Of a stretch of DNA of 8,631 nucleotides, positions 1 through 6,662 are shown piece by piece. The notes under the pieces are model-generated. The model saw only the letters and a program-made list of their open reading frames with translations, had not been told where the DNA came from and made no database searches. The stretch's first letter is position 1. Each line of letters opens with the position of its first letter. Position numbers and translations under genes: made by a program. The stretch lies in contig VGKM01000044.1 of assembly GCA_016867005.1 (NCBI GenBank), positions 1 through 8,631 of the forward strand, read 5' to 3'. Source of the DNA: Candidatus Omnitrophota bacterium (GTDB taxonomy: Bacteria > Omnitrophota > Gorgyraeia > Gygaellales > Profunditerraquicolaceae).

Positions 1-1013
1 GCATATTTTGGCTCTAAAGTATGGGGGCAGAAATTAAGCGCTACGGCGAATAAAAACAGGTAAAACACCATAAAACGGAATAGGGCTTTTTTGGCATCGC
101 CCTTTTTATCCGGAGCGCCAAAATACATAACAGCCATACAAAATAAAAACAGGCCGAAATACAAATAATTCGCCCAATTGCCCGGGCCCGAGAACATAAA
201 AGAACCCGGTAGGTCAACGAAAACCGTCGAGATCACGCCTTTTAACCGCAATAAAAAGTTGTCAAAATAGAACTTCCACAAAGGCATGTCCGTAACCTGG
301 ACAAGATATTTCCCTCCCCTTATGTTGTATAATGCACCCGGAGAATAGCCAACCGCAAACCCTGCAAGAAAAAAGTAGAATTTAAACTTCAGAAAGAAAT
401 TCTTTTCGATAAAAAACCAGAAGATGATCAAAGCTGCCAGAAAAACCGCAAAGATCTTAACACTATAAAGCCCGAAGCCGCAGGCAAGCCCTAAAAATAA
501 ATATAAATATTTCGGCCCATTGCCTTTTTTATCAAAATTTAAATAAGAAAACATTAAGAGCGACAGGATTATAAAGAGATTTGCCTGGCTGTGGAACCCC
601 CAGGACATTAAAGACGCCTTAGTAAAAGACGGCGGGCTGAAGATAAAAAATAGCCCGAAAAATAACATGGCAAGATAGCCGTAATATTTCCTGGCAAAGG
701 CAAGCCATAATACCAGCGTAGAAACAGTTATAAATAATGCTGTCAATTTCAACGACAAATATCCCGGGCCCAAAACCAGGAAAAAAGGCACAGCGGCAAT
801 ACCCGCAACCAAAGCATCGCCTTTTTCCGAAAGGTATTGGTAGTTTAACAGCGGCATTACGAGCCTGTTATTGATAATGCTATCGGCTATAAGACCTGCA
901 TGCCTTTCTCTGACTTCGAAGGTATCAAAGAAAAGGGTAAACAAAGCAGTTACCCATACCGCTAAAAATAATAGAACCAATAAGCCGATGGTTAATTTCG
1001 TGTTAATTCTCAT
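1..1013 (-). CDS. GT-C-type membrane glycosyltransferase (GT39/PMT-like), 3' end beyond left edge
   Basis: This reading frame stays open from an ATG at 1013 to the left edge, giving 337 residues with the C-terminus missing. One N-terminal membrane helix (about 8-29) is followed by a charged extracytoplasmic loop, EVRERHAGLIADSIINNRLV (33-52), in the place where GT-C enzymes carry their acidic catalytic loop (usually DE or similar). About eight more hydrophobic segments follow, roughly at 68-82, 86-107, 112-127, 144-157, 168-199, 209-226, 281-299 and 311-328. The last visible residues, HTLEPKY (331-337), match the position of the RY-type motif before the final helix cluster in GT39-like proteins. 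By family it would transfer a sugar from a polyprenyl-phosphate donor at the outer membrane face; donor and acceptor are unknown. The start overlaps the end of radical SAM gene A by 11 bp, so it is probably co-translated. An in-frame stop lies about ten codons upstream with no better start between. Class is fairly sure, specificity unknown. Confidence 0.8.
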   Translation of the reverse strand, partial: MRINTKLTIGLLVLLFLAVWVTALFTLFFDTFEVRERHAGLIADSIINNRLVMPLLNYQYLSEKGDALVAGIAAVPFFLVLGPGYLSLKLTALFITVSTLVLWLAFARKYYGYLAMLFFGLFFIFSPPSFTKASLMSWGFHSQANLFIILSLLMFSYLNFDKKGNGPKYLYLFLGLACGFGLYSVKIFAVFLAALIIFWFFIEKNFFLKFKFYFFLAGFAVGYSPGALYNIRGGKYLVQVTDMPLWKFYFDNFLLRLKGVISTVFVDLPGSFMFSGPGNWANYLYFGLFLFCMAVMYFGAPDKKGDAKKALFRFMVFYLFLFAVALNFCPHTLEPKY

Positions 1014-2439
1014 TTTTTTCGGCGCCTGCCTTATTCCACATTATCCGCAAGGCAAAAAGCCCCCCCAGCCATAAATTATAAAAATCCCGGAAATTCCTGA
1101 TTGAAAATACCTGTTTCAGCAAATACCGCCTCCGGAGGTAAAATTTTTTATAAATCTCCTTTATTTTCAGGTTAATATCCTCTCTGGTAAATGCCTCAAA
1201 ATCGCAAAAGCCCTCGTACATCTTCGGGATCTCAGATGAAAAAGCAAGCCGGCAGCCCTTAACAGATAGCGCCTTGTAAAATGCCGAGCCCGGATAAGGT
1301 ATACTGGCGGTAAGATGGATCAGGTCAGGGCCTAACTCTATTGCTAAATCAGCTATCTTATCCAGTTCTTCCAAACTTCTTGAAGGAGGGCCGACCATAA
1401 AAAACAGGCGGCTCTTCATACCGTACTTTTTTAACAAGCGCATACCGGCATAAACACGCTCTTTAGAAAACTTCTTGAATTGCCTTATGGTCTCCTCCTC
1501 AGCCGACTCAACCCCCAGGGAAACCTGGCAACAACCTGCTTTTTTCATCAGCGCAAGCATCTCTTCATCAAAGGAATCAAAACGGCTGTAACATTGCCAT
1601 TCGCATTTTTTATGAAATTTGTTTTTTAACATCAAATTACACAAATCCATTACCCATTTTTTATCAAGGGTAAAGGTGTCGTCGCGGAACTGAAATGAAT
1701 TCTTTCTAAATTCATTATAGAGATAATCCATCAAAGACATGACATAAACAGGAGAGTGTTTTCTGTATGTATTTTTCCAGAATCCGGGCGCAGGGCAAAA
1801 ATAACAATTGCCCGTACACCCCCGGCTGGCAACGATGGAAATGGTATTCCTACCCCTGCCAACCGCGTTGCCTATATGATAATTCCCCATAGGCAAAAGG
1901 TCATATGCCGGAAAGGGCAATTTATCCAGGTCGCTTATAAAGTCCCTTTCTTCGTTCATATATATTTTTCCGTCAAGCTTATACCCCAGCCCGCGCACAC
2001 GTGAAAACCCGTTATTCTGCTCCAGGGCCCTGCATAATTCCAAAAATGCATCTTCGCCTTCGCCTTTTATTATAAAATCGACATAGTCATCTGCCAGGAC
2101 TTCCTCGCCCAGAAAAGTAGGGTGGTACCCCCCAAAGACAATTTTTACAGAAGGCAATGCCTCTTTAAGTTTCTTGCTTAAAACCCTGGCTCTTGAATAG
2201 AGCGCAGAGTTTGAAGTAATGCCTATTACATCCGGTGCGAATCGAGCCGCAAGCTTGACAGTTTCCTCCATCCCCGCTCCTAAGCCCGGGGCATCGATGA
2301 TTTTCACAGGGTAAGAATATTTTCGCAGATAGCCGGCTAAATATGCCAGGCCCAAGGGCGGCAAAACAGGCGCGCTGTCAGAGAGAAAAGAAAATATTTC
2401 TTCCTTATCGTAAGGAGGGTATACGAAAAGCACCTTCAT
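1003..2439 (-). CDS. B12-binding domain radical SAM enzyme A
   Basis: This 478-residue protein has BchE-like architecture. An N-terminal cobalamin-binding Rossmann domain (about 1-180) opens with MKVLFVYPPY and shows PPLGLAYLAGYL (27-38), GGYHPTF (103-109) and KGEGED (125-130), which are standard marks of this domain. The radical SAM core (about 195-400) carries the 4Fe-4S motif CTGNCYFC with cysteines 208, 212 and 215. It also has WQCYSRFD (281-288) and LGVES (308-312), the usual strand motifs, and PYPGS (381-385). The C-terminal segment FYLRRRYLLKQV (433-444) is the basic motif common in this superfamily and leads into a partly hydrophobic tail. It lacks the INKG-type motif seen after the VES strand in B and D. 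The reaction is probably methyl transfer to, or C-C bond formation on, an unactivated carbon using S-adenosylmethionine and cobalamin; the substrate cannot be read. Its ATG overlaps the stop of gene B (ATGA, 4 bp), with no Shine-Dalgarno sequence. Confidence 0.93.
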   Translation of the reverse strand: MKVLFVYPPYDKEEIFSFLSDSAPVLPPLGLAYLAGYLRKYSYPVKIIDAPGLGAGMEETVKLAARFAPDVIGITSNSALYSRARVLSKKLKEALPSVKIVFGGYHPTFLGEEVLADDYVDFIIKGEGEDAFLELCRALEQNNGFSRVRGLGYKLDGKIYMNEERDFISDLDKLPFPAYDLLPMGNYHIGNAVGRGRNTISIVASRGCTGNCYFCPAPGFWKNTYRKHSPVYVMSLMDYLYNEFRKNSFQFRDDTFTLDKKWVMDLCNLMLKNKFHKKCEWQCYSRFDSFDEEMLALMKKAGCCQVSLGVESAEEETIRQFKKFSKERVYAGMRLLKKYGMKSRLFFMVGPPSRSLEELDKIADLAIELGPDLIHLTASIPYPGSAFYKALSVKGCRLAFSSEIPKMYEGFCDFEAFTREDINLKIKEIYKKFYLRRRYLLKQVFSIRNFRDFYNLWLGGLFALRIMWNKAGAEKNEN

Positions 2440-3740
2440 GGCTTTAACAAGGAATTAATCCTCCCCCATAACAGCTTAAGCCCTCTGAAAAACACAAAAG
2501 GGTTTAATCTGAATAAATAAGACGGCCTCAAATAATACCTGAGCATCGCCCCGCGTATGAACCGGTCAATATCTTCCTGGCATTGATAACCCGCTTGCTT
2601 AATCCTGCTGCCTTTATACGGGATCACCCTGTGCAAAGAAATAAAATCCGTGTCCAGTTCGCGCATAAAACTAAAGGCCTTTTTGCGATGGGCTTTGGTT
2701 TCATCCGGCAGCCCGAAGAGATAAAAAGCCAATGTTTTAATTCCTGCTTCTTTGCACATCCTGACAGCTTTCTTCATCTTTTCGACAGTAATACCCTTGT
2801 TAATGCCATCCAAAAGCCCTTGCGTGCCGCTTTCCACTCCGAGATGGATTATCCTGCAGCCGGAATTTTTCATTTTCCCCAACATTGCCTCATCCAAAAG
2901 GTCTGCGCGCGCCTGGCAGGACCATTGAAATTTGTATTCTTTTTCAATCAGATAATCACACAGTTCCTCGGCTGTTTTTTTGTCGGAAAGAAAATCCAGG
3001 TCCATAAAATATGCGGATTTTACCCTGTATTTTTCCACGGCTGTGCTGACTTCAAGCATTATCTGCTCTTTTGACTTTACCCTTAAACCGTCTCCATACA
3101 TTACTTTGTTACAGAAACTACAGTTAAACCTGCAGCCCCTGCTTATTTCAAATAAAGAAAGCCTCCTGCCCAAAATCTCGTAGGAATACCTGTTAAAATC
3201 CAGCAGGTGGAATGCCGGCACAGGCAATTTGTCCATTTCCACCGGCGCTTGTTTTGCGGTCATTACAACCTTATCCCCGTCTTTATAACAAATCCCCCGG
3301 GCCGAGGATAAATCATTTTTACTGCAAATATCCAGGACGCTATATTCCGGTTCGCCTAAAATGACCGCTCTTGCCTTAGTTGTTTGCAGCATGGCCTCCG
3401 GCTCCGCTGTCCCATGGTAGCCGGTTACATAAAGCTCATGATTGGCCTCTCTTAAATAATTAACCGCATCTAAAAAAGGGCTGATATCTATATTAGGGCA
3501 TTGCCACCTGTCCAAAGCAGAAGAAGTGACAAATATTTTGTCAAAACCTCCGGCGGACTTTTTTATTTTTTCCGGCTTAATGCGCAAAGCATGGGCGTCA
3601 AGGATCTTAACCTTGTGCCCTGCACTTTCCAGGACCGCCGCACAATTAGCCAGGTCCAAAGGAGGGAATATTCGGTTATAAGTAAATTCGCCTCTGCTAT
3701 AAGGATAAGGAAAACTGGGTTTTACCAATAATACTTTCAT
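2436..3740 (-). CDS. B12-binding domain radical SAM enzyme B
   Basis: This 434-residue protein has an N-terminal cobalamin-binding domain (about 1-175) with FPPLDLANCAAVLESAGH (25-42), GYHGTAEPEAML (107-118) and LGEPEYS (128-134). The radical SAM core has the cluster motif CRFNCSFC (cysteines 203, 207, 210), then WSCQARAD (273-280), LGVESGTQ (300-307) and INKG (313-316). The C-terminus has LRYYLRPSYLFRLNPFVFF (400-418), a basic then hydrophobic tail that could lie on the membrane. An unusual DRWQCPN (77-83) sits where A and D have an ordinary serine- or threonine-rich loop. That loop should face the upper side of the corrinoid, so Cys81 may shape the active site; this is inference. B resembles D most (LRYYLRP, INKG, NAR/QAR-D). 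The start is 2 bp after the stop of gene C with no convincing ribosome-binding site, so translation is probably coupled. The reaction type is as for the family; the substrate is unknown. Confidence 0.93.
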   Translation of the reverse strand: MKVLLVKPSFPYPYSRGEFTYNRIFPPLDLANCAAVLESAGHKVKILDAHALRIKPEKIKKSAGGFDKIFVTSSALDRWQCPNIDISPFLDAVNYLREANHELYVTGYHGTAEPEAMLQTTKARAVILGEPEYSVLDICSKNDLSSARGICYKDGDKVVMTAKQAPVEMDKLPVPAFHLLDFNRYSYEILGRRLSLFEISRGCRFNCSFCNKVMYGDGLRVKSKEQIMLEVSTAVEKYRVKSAYFMDLDFLSDKKTAEELCDYLIEKEYKFQWSCQARADLLDEAMLGKMKNSGCRIIHLGVESGTQGLLDGINKGITVEKMKKAVRMCKEAGIKTLAFYLFGLPDETKAHRKKAFSFMRELDTDFISLHRVIPYKGSRIKQAGYQCQEDIDRFIRGAMLRYYLRPSYLFRLNPFVFFRGLKLLWGRINSLLKP

Positions 3741-3742
3741 CG

Positions 3743-5005
3743 TTAATATTTAAGGTCCAGATCAAAAATACAGCTGGTAACCCTGCGTAAAAATCTCAGC
3801 GGGAGTTTTACCTGTAAAAAACTTTTTGCGGCAAACTTCAGAGTGCGTAACCTGAAACTATTCAGCAAATAGGCCTTTGCCCGCTGGCGCTTTAAAACAT
3901 CTATTCCCAGCTCCGGAGTATAACCGTCATTCTTAAATATTTCGCCGATGTTCATGCCTTTGGCGTATTGAGAATACCATAAGGAGCCGGGGTAAGGATA
4001 AAAAATCGTATAATTAATAAAATCAAAACCGATACTCCTGGACAACCTGATGTCCTCTTTGATACTAAGAAGGCCCTGCCCCGGAAGCCCGATCATAAAA
4101 TAGCCGGTTACTTCAATTCCTTCTTTGCGGGCCGCATCCACAATGCGCTTAAGCATACTGCTCTCACATTCTTTGCCCATTGATTTTTGCAAGCCCCTAT
4201 CAAAGGTCTCAACGCTTAAACAGATGCTATAGCATCCTGCTTTTGCCATATCTGAAAAAACAGCCAGGTCATCTATATCCTGCGGAGGTATGCCGTTAGG
4301 GCACTGCCAGGACATCTTTAACCCTGAGCCCGCAAGCTCCCTGCAAAATTCCTTTACCCTTTTTGTCCCGCCGCCGAAAAAATTAGCGTCTTCAATATGG
4401 AATTCTTCCATCCGGTATTTATCCGCAATTAATTTGAGCTCTTCTATCACGTTTTTAACGGGGCGCCCCTGCCAGCAATGATTTAAGGCCGGCTCCGGGC
4501 AATAACTGCACCTCCGGTTGCATCCAATACTGGTAATGATCTGAGTATACCTCTTTCTCTTGGTGAACATCCCCTGGTATCTTTCAAGAGGGAACAGCTC
4601 GCGGTCGGCGAAAATGGTATTGTCAGGGGTACCCTGCCCGGATATTACTTGATCAAAACAATCCCGGTATTCTTTTAAAAGCTCGTCTTTAAAAACCTCG
4701 GCAAACGGGCCGTTAACAATGATGGGCAAAGACGGAAATGACCTTTTTATTTCTCTGCATAAAGGGAGCACGCTTTTTAAACTGTAGCATATCAAAGAAA
4801 TGCCGTAAGAAGCCGCAGATACGTTTATCATGCCGATGCCATTATCGCTGATTATTTTTTTCACCTCTTCCGTGCCGTTAAAAGACAGGTCAACGCCGAA
4901 AACTTTATGGCCGGCGGATTTTAAAACAGCACCTAGCTGGCCAAGGCCCAAAGGGTAGGCCTTTTCAGACCTCTTAAATGACGGCTCAATCAACAGGATG
5001 TTCAT
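3743..5005 (-). CDS. B12-binding-like radical SAM enzyme C with degenerate cobalamin domain
   Basis: At 420 residues this is the shortest and most divergent of the four. The N-terminal fold is recognisable (MNILLIEPSF, then YPLGLGQLGAVLKSAGH at 17-33), but the cobalamin signatures are eroded. NGPFAEVF (98-105) stands where A has GGYHPTF, and SGQGTPD (122-128) stands where A has KGEGED. The cluster motif CNRRCSYC (cysteines 162, 166, 169) comes about 40 residues earlier than in A, B and D, because the usual linker between the domains is missing. The radical SAM core is otherwise intact: WQCPNGIPPQD, LSVET and GYFMIGLPGQG follow in order, and YPYPGS marks its end. The WQCPNGI form, in place of the WxCxARxD of B and D, suggests a different substrate pocket. 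It may still bind S-adenosylmethionine and cleave it, but cobalamin use is doubtful. Its ATG lies inside the last codons of the membrane-protein gene (20-bp overlap), with a GGAG 10 nt upstream. Confidence 0.9.
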   Translation of the reverse strand: MNILLIEPSFKRSEKAYPLGLGQLGAVLKSAGHKVFGVDLSFNGTEEVKKIISDNGIGMINVSAASYGISLICYSLKSVLPLCREIKRSFPSLPIIVNGPFAEVFKDELLKEYRDCFDQVISGQGTPDNTIFADRELFPLERYQGMFTKRKRYTQIITSIGCNRRCSYCPEPALNHCWQGRPVKNVIEELKLIADKYRMEEFHIEDANFFGGGTKRVKEFCRELAGSGLKMSWQCPNGIPPQDIDDLAVFSDMAKAGCYSICLSVETFDRGLQKSMGKECESSMLKRIVDAARKEGIEVTGYFMIGLPGQGLLSIKEDIRLSRSIGFDFINYTIFYPYPGSLWYSQYAKGMNIGEIFKNDGYTPELGIDVLKRQRAKAYLLNSFRLRTLKFAAKSFLQVKLPLRFLRRVTSCIFDLDLKY

Positions 5006-6662
5006 GCTTCATCTTCTCCATCTCGCGGTGAAAATCAAAGGAATTATTAAATAATATCCTGTTCATATGCGAATACCGGCTGAAAAAATATTCATCGTAA
5101 CGGTCCCGCACAGCGAATACAAAAAGCGGGAATATTAATGCTATAACCATGGCCCAGGCCTGTCCCCTGCCTTTTATTTTACGGTAGCATACCGGCGCAG
5201 ATAAAAGTATGAGAAAAAAAGCATAATGTATAAGCTTAAACTGGCTGAGCAATACGGCCAGGATATACATAAGCCCTGAATAAGTAAGCCAGCGGGTAAG
5301 CTTGTCCTTCGAAGGGAAGAAAAAGAAAATTGCCTGAAAGAAGCTTCCTCCGATGACCCAGGCAATAAAATCAACGTTATTCCAGAGGTCTGTTTGCGGC
5401 CTTAGGGGCGTATGCCCTTCCCGGAAAAAACCTCGCAGCAATCCGAAATAATCATACCTGCCTAAATAATCCCAGGCAAAAATCTTACCCATGACAGGCA
5501 GGTTTTTCGTAAAGATCCCGAAACCCAAGACAAATAAAATCAGCAGCCCCGAAACCGCGCCCAGGCGTTTATAAAGATTCCCTGCCTGCTTCCTCTCCAG
5601 GAATATTCCGGCGAAAGTAATTACCAGCACCCATGAAAAAACAAGCGATATTTCCTTAGTGAAAAAAGCCAGTGCGCATGCGCAATAAAACAACGGCCAT
5701 GCGCGGACACTAAGAGCAAAAATCTGCGCCAATAGTAAAAACACCCATAAATGCGTGCTGATAGCAATGTGATTTGGATACTTAAGCACAAGCCAGTAAT
5801 AACCGCACATTGCCGCAAGTATTATTGCCCCGCTTCCATAATTCCGTATTCGCTCAAAAGACCCTTGCGCAAGCTCCCAGGCAATAAGAGATGCCAGCAA
5901 CAGGCAACAGAAAAAATAAAGATAAAAGATAAAAAATGAATCACCGAAAATTACCGAGTTGATAAAGTAGATGTAAGTCGGAGCCAATTCATAAGCCAGA
6001 AAACCGAATTTGTCTTCATGTTCTAAATGCCAATAAGGGAAAAAACCGCTCCTTAACCCTCTCATCATCCCTACTTTCTCATGGAGATCTGTTTGCGCCC
6101 CCGTAGGCAGGCTGAGTATTGCTTCCTGGCGGCAATCAAAAACAAAATTTGCCTGTTTAATTAACGGCAAGGCGAATACAGCTGTCAATAAAAGCAGGGT
6201 TACAAAAACGGCAACAAAGCGTTTTAACGAAATCTTAATGGAAGCGGGCAGAAAAAATTCATTTTTATGCCTTAGCCCGCAAAAATAAATATAAAATATT
6301 AACGAGATCAAAGTAGTAATGCCTAATAAGCCCCATCTGGTTATGCCTATATTCAAAATCCTGATGAGATTAACATTTAAAACCAGGATTATGATGCTCA
6401 GGATAACGGAACTAAGAAAATCTGCAAAACAGACCTCTTTATCTTTCTTTATCCCAAGCAACAGCAAAAAACCCGGGAAAAAATAAAAAACCGTCAATCC
6501 AGTAATGGTATAAACTGATTGCAGTAAGATAATCGGAAGGCAGGCATTAGCTACATTAAAAAACATAAGCAGGCTCGCCAAATGGACAAACCAAACCCCC
6601 AGCCAGATTAATATTAAATCACTCCATTTTACCCGCATATAATTTTCTTCTTCTTTATCCAT
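4986..6662 (-). CDS. Polytopic membrane protein, probable GT-C-type glycosyltransferase with extra N-terminal helices
   Basis: This 558-residue integral membrane protein has about 14 hydrophobic segments. The first five (roughly 14-36, 44-70, 82-104, 108-128, 147-168) form an N-terminal module whose PGFLLLLG (63-70) recalls the start of DUF1616-like membrane modules. A long extracytoplasmic loop (about 170-225) contains TDLHEKVGMMRGLRSGFFPY (191-210), which looks like the GT-C first loop with DLH in place of the usual DE. The remaining helices (about 226-517) end in a short charged tail rich in Tyr, Arg and His. A role in moving or attaching sugars on a polyprenyl carrier is inferred from the fold only; a flippase or polymerase-like protein is an alternative. 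Two starts are possible: 6662, used here, with no ribosome-binding site; or Met9 at 6638, which has GAAGAAG 8 nt upstream and cuts the overlap with gene D from 34 to 10 bp. It sits between radical SAM genes D and C. Confidence 0.8.
   Translation of the reverse strand: MDKEEENYMRVKWSDLILIWLGVWFVHLASLLMFFNVANACLPIILLQSVYTITGLTVFYFFPGFLLLLGIKKDKEVCFADFLSSVILSIIILVLNVNLIRILNIGITRWGLLGITTLISLIFYIYFCGLRHKNEFFLPASIKISLKRFVAVFVTLLLLTAVFALPLIKQANFVFDCRQEAILSLPTGAQTDLHEKVGMMRGLRSGFFPYWHLEHEDKFGFLAYELAPTYIYFINSVIFGDSFFIFYLYFFCCLLLASLIAWELAQGSFERIRNYGSGAIILAAMCGYYWLVLKYPNHIAISTHLWVFLLLAQIFALSVRAWPLFYCACALAFFTKEISLVFSWVLVITFAGIFLERKQAGNLYKRLGAVSGLLILFVLGFGIFTKNLPVMGKIFAWDYLGRYDYFGLLRGFFREGHTPLRPQTDLWNNVDFIAWVIGGSFFQAIFFFFPSKDKLTRWLTYSGLMYILAVLLSQFKLIHYAFFLILLSAPVCYRKIKGRGQAWAMVIALIFPLFVFAVRDRYDEYFFSRYSHMNRILFNNSFDFHREMEKMKHEHPVD
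5016..5019 (-). promoter_or_regulatory. Shine-Dalgarno-like GGAG for radical SAM gene C
   Basis: GGAG stands 10 nt before the ATG of gene C, inside the last codons of the upstream membrane-protein gene. It is one of the few readable ribosome-binding sites in the window. It supports the ATG at 5005 and so the 20-bp overlap. The spacing is at the long end of normal. Confidence 0.35.

Noticed and set aside
2583..3074. Plus-strand open frame of 163 codons
   Set aside because: It lies wholly opposite the radical SAM core of gene B, whose motifs are intact. The translation shows no recognisable domain and is rich in His, Phe and Pro, as expected of an antisense shadow.
3588..3600. DAH near residue 48 of enzyme B as a DxHxxG-type cobalamin ligand motif
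   Set aside because: The glycine is missing, and the motif sits after the second strand, whereas the true DxHxxG of methionine synthase-type domains follows the first. The resemblance is probably chance.
5174..5374. Minus-strand open frame inside the membrane-protein gene, with a similar one at 5621-5818
   Set aside because: Both are alternative-frame shadows of a clearly coding membrane protein and have no ribosome-binding site or domain.
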